DNA from: Malus domestica
Taxonomy: Eukaryota > Streptophyta > Magnoliopsida > Rosales > Rosaceae
Direction: 5' to 3'
Assembly (NCBI RefSeq): GCF_042453785.1
Contig: NC_091670.1
Coordinates: forward strand, 39,071,501-39,135,500
Length of the DNA stretch: 64,000 nt
Shown here: piece after piece, positions 35,243 through 46,172 of the stretch
Position numbering within the stretch: the first letter of the stretch is position 1
Layout: every line of letters starts with the position of its first letter
Translations under genes and position numbers: made by a program
The notes under the pieces: model-generated
What the model was told of the DNA's origin: nothing
What the model saw: the letters and a program-made list of their open reading frames with translations, nothing else
Databases searched by the model: none

Positions 35243-35340
35243 CTGAGATACAAAAAACACCAACAATCATAAAATGAATGGAAAGTTTGTATTTTTTTTC
35301 TTCTTCCCTTCCTTGTCAAAGTTTCAACACTACTGCGAGG

Positions 35341-35987
35341 AATGACGTATTTTCCTTTTAATAACACATTGGCTAGCCGTGCTTCAGTAAAGTGGATGCC
35401 ATCTCAATTGATAAACTCTGCAGGGTTTTCAATCAAAACGCTTGCCTGTGGAGTACCGCATTGTCCCGATCGATGAGTTGTAATTGTATGCCCCTCCTCC
35501 TCCACAGCACGCTTTCGGAGTTCCCCCGATAAATCCTGCAATCAAAACGAACCCAAATTTTCTTATCGTAAACAGGGTCGGCCCGCTTCAGCATATGGAA
35601 GCTATATATAGGCATTGTTAACCCTTCAAATATATGCCTAATCTTCTGGGTAGAAATAGAATTACACCAAAAATCCACAAGCTATTCAGAAGGCAGCTAT
35701 CTGTGAGTAGGGACTAAATTATATGCACATGAAGTTTCAGTTTGTGAGTTTTTAATTACCAATTCGATTAGAATCTTGAATCTTCATCTTTTAAAGAAAA
35801 ATATGCAAAATACTTGGATGGAAATATTGAGGACTTGAAGTACCAAATTGTTTTGGAGAATGATGTAAGTGCATCGTAGCATTGTAATAATCTGCGTAAA
35901 TGATGTTGGCATGAGGATGAAGGCTTCAGATCCAACTTAGTTCTGTCTGAAGCTGCTCATTGTGATACTCCACAAACTTGTTTAGCT
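35341..35987 (-). pseudogene. GDSL exons 5 and part of 4, broken
   Basis: Exon-5 homology lies at 35341-35536 ([22 protein letters not shown], then a frame shift, and WDGIH with Trp replaced by a stop). A normal-looking intron and the 3' part of exon 4 lie at 35843-35987 ([11 protein letters not shown]-type block). Homology stops abruptly at about 35987, where it joins a copy of the flank of GDSL 1. It is closer to GDSL 2 and 4 than to GDSL 1. Confidence 0.85.
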
Positions 35988-35999
35988 AAACGTGTTATA

Positions 36000-36541
36000 G
36001 ACAAATAAATCAAATGCTGACGATGTAGCAATTGTAATTGTTTAAATAATTGACCATTATATAAGCTAGTGGGGTGTCGTAAACGGCAATGGATAAAGCT
36101 TATTTTACTTTGTTTGTATGAATATTTTAATGTTGAAAGGGATTTCAAGTTTGAATCTCGCATCCATTTTTCGTTCATTAAAACAATAATGATCATATGA
36201 TAAAAATGATGTAAATAATCGTATAAGCATGGTGAAGTGCGCACATGCACTGAACGAGTAAAGCCTACAGGTGTGCGGTAATATGGCCATGGATATGATC
36301 TTGTTTTTATGTTAGGAGATCAAGTTCAAAACCATTGTCTCCCGTTCCATTAATAAAAAATAAATAATAATAACCGATAAAGGCGAAGCTACGACTAATC
36401 GTGTATAGGCTTGAGAAGACTATATCCATGGATCAAATCCTTCTTTAATTTTTAGAAGACATCTCAAATTCAAATATCTTGTTTATTTATCAAACCGGTA
36501 ATAATTATACGATAAAGGGAAGTAACTAATCATATATAAGC
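36000..36541. repeat. Duplicate of the GDSL gene 1 downstream flank
   Basis: Collinear with about 19100-19649 (shared TATAGACAAAT.AATCAA, GGTGTGCGGTAA.ATGGCCATGG and CTAAATGG blocks), moderately diverged with small indels. Confidence 0.75.
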
Positions 36542-37384
36542 TAAATGGTCTTGGTAAATTGCCATGGACCAAGCCCTTGGCAATGTAGCGATAAGCAGCA
36601 TCTGTTAAGTGAATTCCATCCCAGTTTACATAGGAAGAAGGATCTTTACAGGCTGTTGATCCGATTTCCGCACTTTGCTGAATTATGGAAATTGTATGGG
36701 TCCTCCTCCGCAGCATGCCATTAGAGCAGTTCCACCGTGGTGTATTACCCGGTGGACTGGGGATGGAACAAGGCCAAATAGGCTGGGGGATAAGGTCCAG
36801 CGTATGCCAGCCTAAGGGACAGGCCAGGCCCGAGTGATAGGCCCAACAAGGATTGCTAGCCCGAGAGCCCGAAGGCGACCTCTCTTCAAGCGCGCGTGGG
36901 CGCTCGTCGTCCAACACAAAATCAGGGCTGGGGCCCGCAGTGCCTTTTCTGCGATGTTACTGTTGGGGAGGCCACGTGGCTTCCCCATGTCCGTTGGATT
37001 TCAACGACTATATTTTATGCACCGTTGGATTTCCAACAGTAAAAAAAATTTAAAAACCTCATTTAATTTCAGCCGTTGGATCTGAGATCAACTGTCCACG
37101 TTTTTAGGCTTTGTAAATTAATAAAAAAAAGAAAAAATTGTTTAAAATTATGAAATGTTACTGTTGTGCCACGTGGCACAATCTGGAGTGTTGGAATTCA
37201 AATTTTTTTAAATCCAACGGCAAAGATTAATTAGGTGAAAAAAAATATGAAAAAAAAATGATTTTACTTTTCTATAAATACCTTCTCATTATCTTCTACC
37301 TTACACCACAGTTTCATATTTTCTCAACTACTTTCAACCACATTCCTATCTTTCTCTCAAAATTTCAATCCAATTTTTTTCCAA

Positions 37385-38494
37385 CAATTTGACTATTGAT
37401 GTAGGTACAAATTGGATGCTTTTTGAAGATGTTGCATTGTGTACTAGCTGGTTGAAGTTACTCATGATTCGATTACGGGTAATGAGATGCAGTTGCGAGA
37501 AACGTGAAGTCTTATTTATACCAGTTTTCTTGAGAAAATTGGTGGGAAAAGAGCCAAAGAATCGATGTCCAGCCGTTGAAAACTACTTAGCCAATCGTTT
37601 AGTACGTGGAGAGACGCATTGGCACAAACTAGTAGTAATCTTCGAAGTGGGGAAAATTTAGCAGATCAAGTAGCAATATATTATTTATTTGTTTGTACTA
37701 TACCCAAATTTACATTATAATTATTTGTTTGTATTATTTATTTGTTAGCTACTTTCATTATAATTATTTCTTCTCCCGCATTATGTAGACACTTCAAGCA
37801 TAATCTTGGTATACTGCCAAATCCAAAAACCACAAGCAATCATTCAACCGGTGGGAATGTTGGAATATTGTTAAAGATTGTCCTAAATTCAGAGTTGTGC
37901 CTGTTGGTCCCAAAGTTTTCATGAACAACACTCCTCTACACTCTACGCCCGATCATTCCTCGCATGTTGATGAAGATGACGCAGAAGAAGTGCCAGAAAC
38001 GCCCTCTTGAGCAAGCGTCGGGGTCGACCGGTTATCCAATTAGGCCTCAAGGTAAGAAGGCTACAAAGAGAAAAGGGAGTGCTTCCAAGAATGATTATGC
38101 AAAGTATAAGGAAGAACTTGCTCGCCAAGGTGAATTGAGTTTGGCACGGGAAATTGCTAAATTTGAGGCTAATAAGGCTAGAAAGGAGGCAAAAGATGTT
38201 GTTGTTGAGAGAGAATTTCAAGCTAATGAGAGAGAAAGAGAGCTACTTAGACAAGAAAGGGAACATGTTAGAGAAGAAAGAATAGCTCAACGAGATCTTG
38301 ACATTATGAACACACCTTTAGAAGGGAAGTCTCCAAATTCTAAATATTTTTGGAAGTCAGGGAAAGCGGACGTGGTGCGAAGGAGGCGTGCAAGAGAAGC
38401 GAGAGCAAGTGGAGATGATCCTAGTACAACAAGAGAAGATCATCCTAGCACCACAAATTGGTTAGGTGATGATGATGAATTCACGACCCCATAA
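37385..38494 (+). pseudogene. Harbinger ORF1-like gene, broken
   Basis: The left part keeps pieces of a Myb/SANT-like domain (NWMLFEDVALC, GNEMQL-like, an EKIGGKRAKE-like stretch) in changing frames. The right part, 37964-38494, is open for 176 codons with RPQGKKATKRKGSASKNDYAKYKEELARQG and a long charged helix, the pattern of the NAM-associated C-terminal domain found in plant Harbinger ORF1 proteins. ORF1 proteins help the transposase bind DNA. An intron probably lies around 37680-37770. Frameshifts in the left part make it non-functional. Confidence 0.72.
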
Positions 38495-38688
38495 TTTTTC
38501 AATCACTTTGTTTGTAATAGAAGCCCATAATTTTCTAATCACTTTGGGTTGTAATTTATTATTTATTGAATATAGTACTTTATGTTGTTTCCAATTTATT
38601 GAATATAGTACTTTATTTAAAGTAAGAGTAAATTTATTTAATTTGGTAATTTATTTATAGTAAGAGAATCTTTATTTAAATGACATAA

Positions 38689-38819
38689 ACACACCAAATA
38701 AAATTACATAAACATACCAAATAATAAAAAACTCACTAAATGAACTAAAAAAAAAACACACCAAATAAAATTACATAAACATACCTACCAAATAATAAAA
38801 AACTCACTAAATGAACTTA
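38689..38819. repeat. Two-copy tandem repeat, 66-bp period
   Basis: ACACCAAATAAAATTACATA ... AAAACTCACTAAATGAACT occurs twice within the Harbinger element, between its two genes. Confidence 0.85.
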
Positions 38820-41800
38820 AGTATCTTGAACTTGTTTCAATTTCCACTGGTGCTCTATCAAGTCAATTTGCCATACATTGTGCATATATGGCATTTGAAA
38901 TGCAGTATATCGTTGAATGAGCCTTTCATTGTAACATCCATTCCTTTCTAATGGCTCGTGTTGCACGAGTTCTTCGATGGCATCATGAGCACAATATATT
39001 TGTGTTCTGGAATTGTTCATCATGTCTGGCTCATATTCATCAACGGCATCATAATCATGCTCATCTTCCATAATCATGTTGTGAAGAATTGTGAAGACCT
39101 GTAATTTGGAAAATATATTTATAAGACCATCTATAATTATAATATTTGGGTTCCTTGTATTTATTTAATTATTTATTTGTTTACTATATATTAACCTTGT
39201 CTAATTACCTGTTTATATTTATTTTATTTATTGATTTTAGCTTTACTATAATTATTTTGGTCTAAAATAATTGGCTGGTCAAGGTCAGTGCTATTGTTGA
39301 CAACACCTCCCTATTTAGACACACCCGTAGCAGATTATGGGAGTACGGAGATAGGTTCAACTTATCTCTTGCCGCTACACCTTCCAATAAGAGAATAGCT
39401 ATAACCGTCTCTTAACCTCCTATAAATAGGAGTGCTTTTCATTCATTTGAAAGAGGAAAACAAACGGACGAAGGGAAAAATAATTCGAGAGAAAGAGACC
39501 AGGATAGAGAGAGAGAGAGTTGTTTTTCTGTGGTTTCTGTTGAGAGTGAGAGAGAGATCGATTGAGTGAGGGAGGGAGGACTGTGGAGTCAGTAGCCTGC
39601 TTTGTGTGGGTAACAATTTCTATACCTTGTTTATCTTTTCATAACTATTATATATTTTCCTTGTTTATATTTGTCGTGGAGTTTCTATTCGAAGTTAGTT
39701 TATACAAATTCTTCGCTTGATCAAATCTAATGTAATTTGGCTTCAAATCTGTATAGATCTTTGAGTTGGCTGTCTTATTATAAAATATGAAAGAACTATG
39801 ATAAACCCTAGTTTGACAAATCCAATTCAATTTCCTTTTCCAAAACTACTTTATATTTATACAATATTATGTTAATTTGATTGAGAATAGAATGAAGTTT
39901 ATATATACACATATGCTACGCTATCAATATATGTAGATGTATATGTATAGCTATTTTTATATACATTAGTATATGCTGGAACAAAACCACACTAAGTCTT
40001 AAGCTTTTTGCACTATATATCGTCTAGGTTATAAATGATTAATCATGTTGTGAAATGGTTTTATGTATGGTTATTTTATACAAGTTACATAAGGTTTTGA
40101 AGGCAGAGGACTATCTAAGTTTATTCTTTATTTTGGTCTCCATAATATGTTTACTATACACAAAACTATTTTGCATAGTATTATAGGTCAACCAATTTGA
40201 TATCTGATTTGAGTGGTAGTAAATTAGTAACCCAAGTACTTTGATTAGTTAGAGTCTATGTCTTGCATATATTGTGATTTGCTTAATACTTGTGAATAGG
40301 ATTTTGTCAAGGTGGTGAACTCTTGTAATAGAGAGTTGGAGCAATGCTTTGGAGTCCAGGTAGGGGAAATACGGCAGACCTTTACAGATATTGATTCTAT
40401 TAAATTTCGTGAAGTACTATATTTGTGTTGGTTTATTAATGTGGTTGGACCTTGTTTGGATTATTGCTTCAGTTCGTTGTTTACTTGTTAGTACTACTGG
40501 AATGTTATTCGTTGAGATATATATTGTGACTTGTGAAGATGTAATAACGTGCTTGTGCATCACTCATGTGTAAGAAGTGGTTGGAACTTTGTAGGTGAGA
40601 AAGGAAATTGGAAAGAGGGTAATGGAAATGATCTTTTGTGTAGTTGAGTCAAACTCTTAGCAGGTACCAGGTCTCAGGTGAGCCCACAGTGCACATATTC
40701 TTTAAGGGTAATTCGGGACTGGCGACGAAGAGTTTTGGCAAGATGACTAACAAAAGGGGAAATTGGGATGATTGAGTTACAGGGGGTTAATTTGTATATT
40801 AAACCATTCGAACCACCACTGCAGAGGTAAAATGCACGGTATGGGACGTGCAGGTCCGCGTGTTTTATTATATTAATTAACGGGGGTAGCCGAAGAGGTT
40901 CAATTGCATCCATGCATTATTTTATCAATAATAATTTGATATTCGGCTATATGATTTCATGACACATAATTTAATATTGTCAATTTACTGTGATAAGGTT
41001 ATGTCCCTACTGAGCGACGGTGGTTGTTGCTCACCCCTAACCTATTATTTTACAGATGAGTTATTTGGCAACACTGGTGATAGACGAGCTGAGGTTGTGT
41101 TAGACGAGGGATCTAAGAGTGTTGATTTATTATTTCTATACACCTTGTAAAAATTTTGGAGTTATTTTAATAAGAGGAGTTTAATTTTCCAACCCGTGTC
41201 AATTTCCTTTTATTTATTTAGCTTTTAACTCGCGTTTCGGACTCGGGATCGAGTTTTTACTACCGACCCCAGGTCCGGGGCGTGACAAGAATGATGCACG
41301 TCATCATGATGGATCGAAGCGACTCTACATCAAATATTCTGGCAGCATCCCTAACAGTCGCCCATCGAGCTTGGAGGATACCAAAACAACGCTCCACATC
41401 CTTCCTGCACCCCTCTTAACAACTTGCAAAGTGTTTTTCCTTTTGCATTTCGCGGATGTGGCACTGTTTTCACAAACGATGACCACCTTGGGTAAATGTC
41501 GTCTGCTAGGTAGTATGGCGTGTCGTACTTACGTATGTTGACCTAATACGTGACTTTTGGTGTCTTTCCTTGCAGGACATCATTGAACACTAGGGATTGG
41601 GTAAGGACATTGAGGTCATTTTGAGCTCCCGGAACCCAAAAAAATGTGTGCCAAATCCATGTATCAAAAGATGTCACTGCCTCTAAAATGATATTTTTTT
41701 CTCCTTTTCTGTCCCCATAAACGCCTTGCCATGCACTTTGACAGTATTTCCAGGTCCAGTGCATACATTCGATGCTTCCAATCATCCCAAGAAAACCTCG

Positions 41801-42331
41801 CATCTTACCCTTCTTCAAAAGCCTTTGCAAGTCCATGTCAGTAGGTTTCCGGAGGTACTCTCCAGTGTACATAGATTTGTTTGCTCTGCAAAACCACATT
41901 AAGCACTCAAGAATGGTTGACTTCTCTATCCTTACTATATCATCCACTTGGTCTGTAGATGCTCCATATGCAAGCATCCGCAAGGCAGCAGTAATTTTTT
42001 GCTCAGGAAGGAGACCCATAGCACCAAAAGCATCATTCTTTTGCACAAAGTAAGAATCATGGTTGCAAACAGCAATCATGATTTTGTTGAACAAATGTCG
42101 TTCCATTCTAAAACGACGTCTAAAGCACGTAGCAGGGAATGCATTATTACGGACAAAATAATCATCCAAGAGTTCCGTACCTCGTTGTTGCCTGCTTCTA
42201 TCAAGGTTTCCAGAATGGCTGAGCCTGCATATCTGACCCCACAACTTGGATAACTCGACGGGAATGTGAGGCTTTGCCCATTCTTTCTTCGTCATCTCTC
42301 CTTCTACGCTCCTCATCCTATTCCCTCTCAT
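38817..42331 (-). pseudogene. HARBI1-like transposase, split by a solo LTR
   Basis: A 262-codon frame (42331-41543) holds the N-terminus and most of the DDE core: DDYFVRNNAFPATCFRRRF, LRMLAYGAS, the helix MYTGEYLRKPT, GMIGSIECMHWTWKYCQSAWQG and GAQNDLNVL. The first catalytic Asp (usual SIDCMHW) is Glu here. Just past KVTY the usual Trp codon is a stop (TAG, about 41540). The frame then resumes with VNIRKYDTPYYLADDIYPRWSSFVKTVPHP and shifts again. The C-terminus (MIMEDEHDYDAVDEYEPD ... WKLKQVQ) lies beyond the solo LTR at 39075-38817. At least three independent lesions; a dead transposase. Confidence 0.9.
39090..41287. mobile_element. 2.2-kb solo LTR inside the Harbinger transposase
   Basis: 2198 bp starting TGTGAAGACC and ending GGGGCGTGACA, flanked by a perfect 5-bp duplication AGAAT at 39085-39089 and 41288-41292. 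TATA box TATAAATA near 39421. No internal coding region. Length and end motifs suggest a Ty3/Gypsy element of the Tekay/Del type; this is recognition, not proof. Left by LTR-LTR recombination. The perfect duplication argues for a modest age, and it must be younger than the Harbinger insertion. Confidence 0.88.
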
Positions 42332-42599
42332 TTTGGGCCACCTGGAGATTAAACATTCATTCTGATTGGTTAAACAATTCTTCCTATTGCTGATCGATTT
42401 CCCACATCATCCTTGAAGAAGAAGATATTGTAAGAAGGAAGCAGAAACTATAAATAATGATATACAAATTTTGATTTTGGTGAAGAATGAAGCAGAAACT
42501 ATGAATAATGATAGAGATCTTCATAAAATTGGTGTGAGATTTCTGGGGATAAATGATGGTTATATGAAGGATTCAGAAAGGATTAGGTTGTAGATAATG

Positions 42600-42860
42600 T
42601 CATATGGCATGCCACCATTCGTTAAAAATCTGATCGAAATCTATCATTGAAGATTGTAAACAAATTGTGACATGTGGCACGACGTGATTGGTTAAAAATC
42701 TTATCGGAAATCTATCCTCAACGATTCTAAAAAGGTAACGACACGTGACACGACGACATTGGATAAAAATCTTATCGAAATCCATCACTAATAATTGTCT
42801 TTTCGGATAATGACACGCGGCACAACGAGAACAATTAAAAATCTTATCTGAAATTACAAA
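42600..42860. repeat. Subterminal tandem repeats of the Harbinger element
   Basis: About four imperfect units of 60-65 bases, each with a GACACGTGGCACGACG-like part and an ATTGGTTAAAAATCTTATCG part. Such subterminal repeats often bind transposase or ORF1 protein. Confidence 0.8.
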
Positions 42861-43251
42861 TTAAATTATTTTATAAAAAAAATGTTAATATTTTATTGCC
42901 TATTGCCAGAGCTATTCAATGTAGGGGGGGAGATGCAAAAGGTTGTTACTGTTCATTAAGGGCAGTTACTGTTCATTGGGTGGATTAAATAGTAAATAGC
43001 CTGGGGGGGCTTTCCCACGGTGGAACTACTCTTAGAGTCCTGCTTTTGAATCATGTAAAAAATTAATTAAAAAAAATTACAATATTTAATACAATATATA
43101 AAAAAAAAACTAAATATCGTAATTTTGATTCAAGTCAATAATAATTTCAATGAATGACTTTTTGAATAAAAAAAAAAAGATGTTATATATAGAACTTACC
43201 ATAATGTTGAGGGGCATGATAAAAGGGATTGCAATAAAGCTATAAATGAAG

Positions 43252-45421
43252 TCACAGTTGCGAAACACACAAGGTACTAATTTGCGGAACGGTGTAATTC
43301 CCGTTTAATAAACCCTTGGCTATCCACCGGTATGCTGCTTCAGTTGAATGCACACCATCCCAGCTGATAAACTGTGCAGGGTTTTCACAAAGTACATTTG
43401 CCTCTGGAGTGCCACATAGTGCTGATGAGTTGTAATTGTATGGCCCCCCACCTCCACAGCATGCTTTGGTAGTTTCCCCAGTAAATCCTACATTTCCATG
43501 AATCCAATAATAATTTAGGGTTTGACTAAAATCTTACTATGTTTGAATTCTTGACGGCCAGTTTAGTAAACATTTAGTTAACTAATACATTTTAAAACTC
43601 TCGAAAAATCCTCACATTTACTAACACGCATTGTAAAAATTTTACAATATTAAGGGAGTACCAAATTGGTCTGGAGACTGGTAGAGTTGCAGCATGGCAT
43701 TGTAGTAATCTGCGTAAATGATATTGACATGAGGATGAAGGCTTCGAATCCGACTTAGTTCTCTCTGGAGCAGCTCATTGTGATACTCGGAAAACTTGTT
43801 CAACCAGTTTAGACAGCCAGTTGAAGGGTCGTATTCACTCTCATCCGAAGTTTCATATGTTGTTAGATAAGCAGGAATGCAGCCGATTGGAAAGTTTCCC
43901 GGTACAACAAGTTTTGAGGCGCCAAACGCAATCAACTCCTGGAGAGCAATGCAGCCATAGAAATTCATAGCCAACAAGATTATAAAAATGACTGCATTTT
44001 GAGCAAAGAAATTATGATTCCAACTCTTACATTGATTGTTGAAGCTATTGCGTCTATCACCAATGGAACATATTTCTCAACCTTTTCTATACTTTTTCCT
44101 CTAAGCAATGCGTTGTTGTAATCGTTGCCTCCGATCTCTCCCATAAGAACTAGAGAGCTCGAAAGCAGTTTGTTGCAGTCTGTAAATTAGAGATCACTAA
44201 TCACTTGTACCAAATGAAGAACTATTATAGATGATATACATATAACTTATACATTGGAAAATATGCAATAATAAAACACAGTTTATCTAATTTTAATTAA
44301 AAAAAACATAACTCTGGTAAATAGAGAACAAGTAGTATACAAACCACGAATTAAGGCCTCTTTAATCTATTTAGGTCTCATTTAAGAAGTTCTTTTAAAG
44401 AACTCAAAACGCTTTTAGAACAAATTTTTTTTTGAATTAATCCTTAGTAAAAATGCAAGTTAATCTTGAAAAATAATTTCAAGTGCTTCTTGCAAGAATA
44501 ACTTTAAGTGTATTTGGAATTCAAAAACATTTTTTTTCAAAAAATTTCTTTAATCATTTAAAAACACTTTCCGAACTAACTTTTAGTAATACTCCTTATT
44601 TATTCTATTCAAACATTAAAAGCCGACCAAGTTCAATTTTTAAAGTTATGCACCGAAAAAAATGTTCAAATATTAAAGTTGTTATTTATGTGGCATTGAC
44701 CGCCAACCACACAAGCAAATGGGGATAAGAAACAATGTCTTTTTGGTGCAAGACAAGTAACACTCTCAAGTAAAAAAATAAAAAAATAAAAGAAAAAATG
44801 AGAAGACAAATTGGTAACTAACCTGAAGATGTGTTGCATAAAGATGACAGCATTTCTTGGAACCAGTCCAGTTGAATTCTTAGAGAGTTGTTTGTAATTT
44901 CATTATAAACTCCCATTTCTTCAAGAAAAGCAGCGTCCAGCGCAGTGGATCCTACCACTGCAAAATTGACACCACCGTCAATGTTGTGGACAGTTTGGTT
45001 ATGGCGTTCGAGGTAAGGTTGCACTAGTGGAAGTCCCATATATTCAGCTGCCAAAAAAAAATTAAAGTAAAAATCAAGTTCAATGAGATGCTGGTGATGA
45101 AAAGTGGATGAGGGTTTAACGTCGCTAGCTACCAATGAAGTCTATGATTAAACGACCGTCGGAGCAGCGTCCGGTGGGGCGGTGAAAGTAGGTCTCTCCG
45201 TATGGAGGGAAGAAAAAGTTGAAAGATTTGTTAGGAGAGCTGTTGTACAAGTTGCCCGTATCGGCAATTGAATCGCCGAAGCTGATGATTGAGCTGTAGC
45301 AACCTAGAGCTTGAGGGATGAATGCAACAGCTGACATCATGAGCAGGAGGAGGAGCGTCATCAAAATTGCTCTGTTTCTCTCTCTCTCTCTCTCTAGTAG
45401 ATTCTTAAGCTTGAATTTCAT
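43252..45421 (-). CDS. GDSL esterase/lipase 4, secreted SGNH hydrolase
   Basis: Five exons: 45421-45133, 45047-44823, 44179-44031, 43938-43662 and 43487-43252, phases consistent. 391 residues from the first ATG, 371 from M21 (45361). A (CT)n tract at 45377-45396 lies between these ATGs, encodes the odd ERERER stretch and looks like 5' UTR. M21 also starts a good signal peptide ([20 protein letters not shown]), so M21 is preferred. Block I is [12 protein letters not shown] (Ser51 from the first Met), block [15 protein letters not shown], block [12 protein letters not shown] and block [13 protein letters not shown] with Asp and His kept. Closest in sequence to GDSL 2, and the source or sister of the exon-1 fragment at 33100. 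Its stop codon lies only about 23 bases from a scrap of another GDSL copy, so its 3' UTR must run into that pseudogene. Confidence 0.92.
45377..45396. repeat. (CT)n microsatellite
   Basis: Ten or so CT units, in the leader region of GDSL gene 4 (GAGA on its sense strand), a common plant 5' UTR feature. Confidence 0.85.
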
Positions 45422-46172
45422 CTGTCAGAACAGTATTAAAGTACGTATAGATACTAGGGGCAGAAATATAGGGTAAGATTTTCACCCCTCCTATTACCAT
45501 TTTCTTTCATCCATTTCTTTCCCATTTTTTTTTTTATCTTATTCTTTATATAAAAAATTCAAAACAAAATATAAACGTGACGTAACCGTTTAAATAAAAA
45601 AGGATAAAAGGGGTAAAAGATTAAAAGGGAAGAGAATTCTATTTCAAAAAATATAAAATATAACATGCGACATTTTTTGAACTAATAGTCAAACTGTCGA
45701 GATCGTAATAGTTTGACGAATTCATTTTTTAATGTTAGGTACGGCCATGACCTGAATCTATCCGTAAGCATGGTTTCTACATAAGAAATTGGATTCCATC
45801 CGAATCCATTTTGTGGATAAAATTTTCATTATGACGAGAATATGAGAGTACGTTACGTGTTTTTAACACAAGTGATAACAATTTCCAAACGAGAGTTTAG
45901 TAGAACAAAAATGTCAAGGTTCCCTTCGTCCAAACAAAAAAACATGTTTAGGCTCCCAACATTACACACGAATGGTATGAAATCACAAAACCTAGCCCGA
46001 TTATTCCGGTTGGGTTAGAATACATTACACAAGAAGCAAATACATTGCTTCTATTATTTCAATTGCTCTTATTTGATACAGCAAGCAAAATTTACAACAA
46101 AGTACATTGCTTTCAAATTTTCTAATTCTCCGGTTTAGATCTTCCGTTTTAATTCTTTCGACTGCGATCTGT
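45422..46172. other. Spacer between GDSL gene 4 and PDC
   Basis: Promoter of GDSL 4 on the left and 3' UTR of PDC on the right, both on the minus strand. 45690-45800 is the parent-like copy of 33840-34020. No gene. Confidence 0.5.

Larger units (their letters stand above)
36724..43031. mobile_element. PIF/Harbinger DNA transposon inside a GDSL exon
   Basis: 6308 bp including a nested solo LTR; about 4.1 kb without it. Ends GAGCAGTTCCACCGTGG and the complement of CCACGGTGGAACTACTC pair at 16 of 17 positions. Target duplication TTA at 36721-36723 and 43032-43034. It carries both typical genes: an ORF1-like gene on the plus strand (37385-38494) and a DDE transposase on the minus strand (42331-38817). 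Subterminal tandem repeats occur near both ends. Not autonomous now, since both genes are damaged. Confidence 0.92.
36542..43229 (-). pseudogene. GDSL gene copy split by a Harbinger transposon
   Basis: Exon-5 homology to GDSL 1 lies at 36542-36720 (AYRYIAKGL, WDGIHLTDAAYR, the cysteine/glycine block) and resumes at 43035-43055 after the transposon. The intron follows, and a 32-bp scrap of exon 4 is at 43198-43229. There the homology ends and the 3' flank of GDSL 4 begins. Small indels also disturb the C-terminus. The transposon and the truncation each suffice to destroy the gene. It is the closest local relative of GDSL 1. Confidence 0.88.

Noticed and set aside
39391-41150. Several short open frames inside the 2.2-kb solo LTR
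   Set aside because: They have no domains and lie within a defined LTR.
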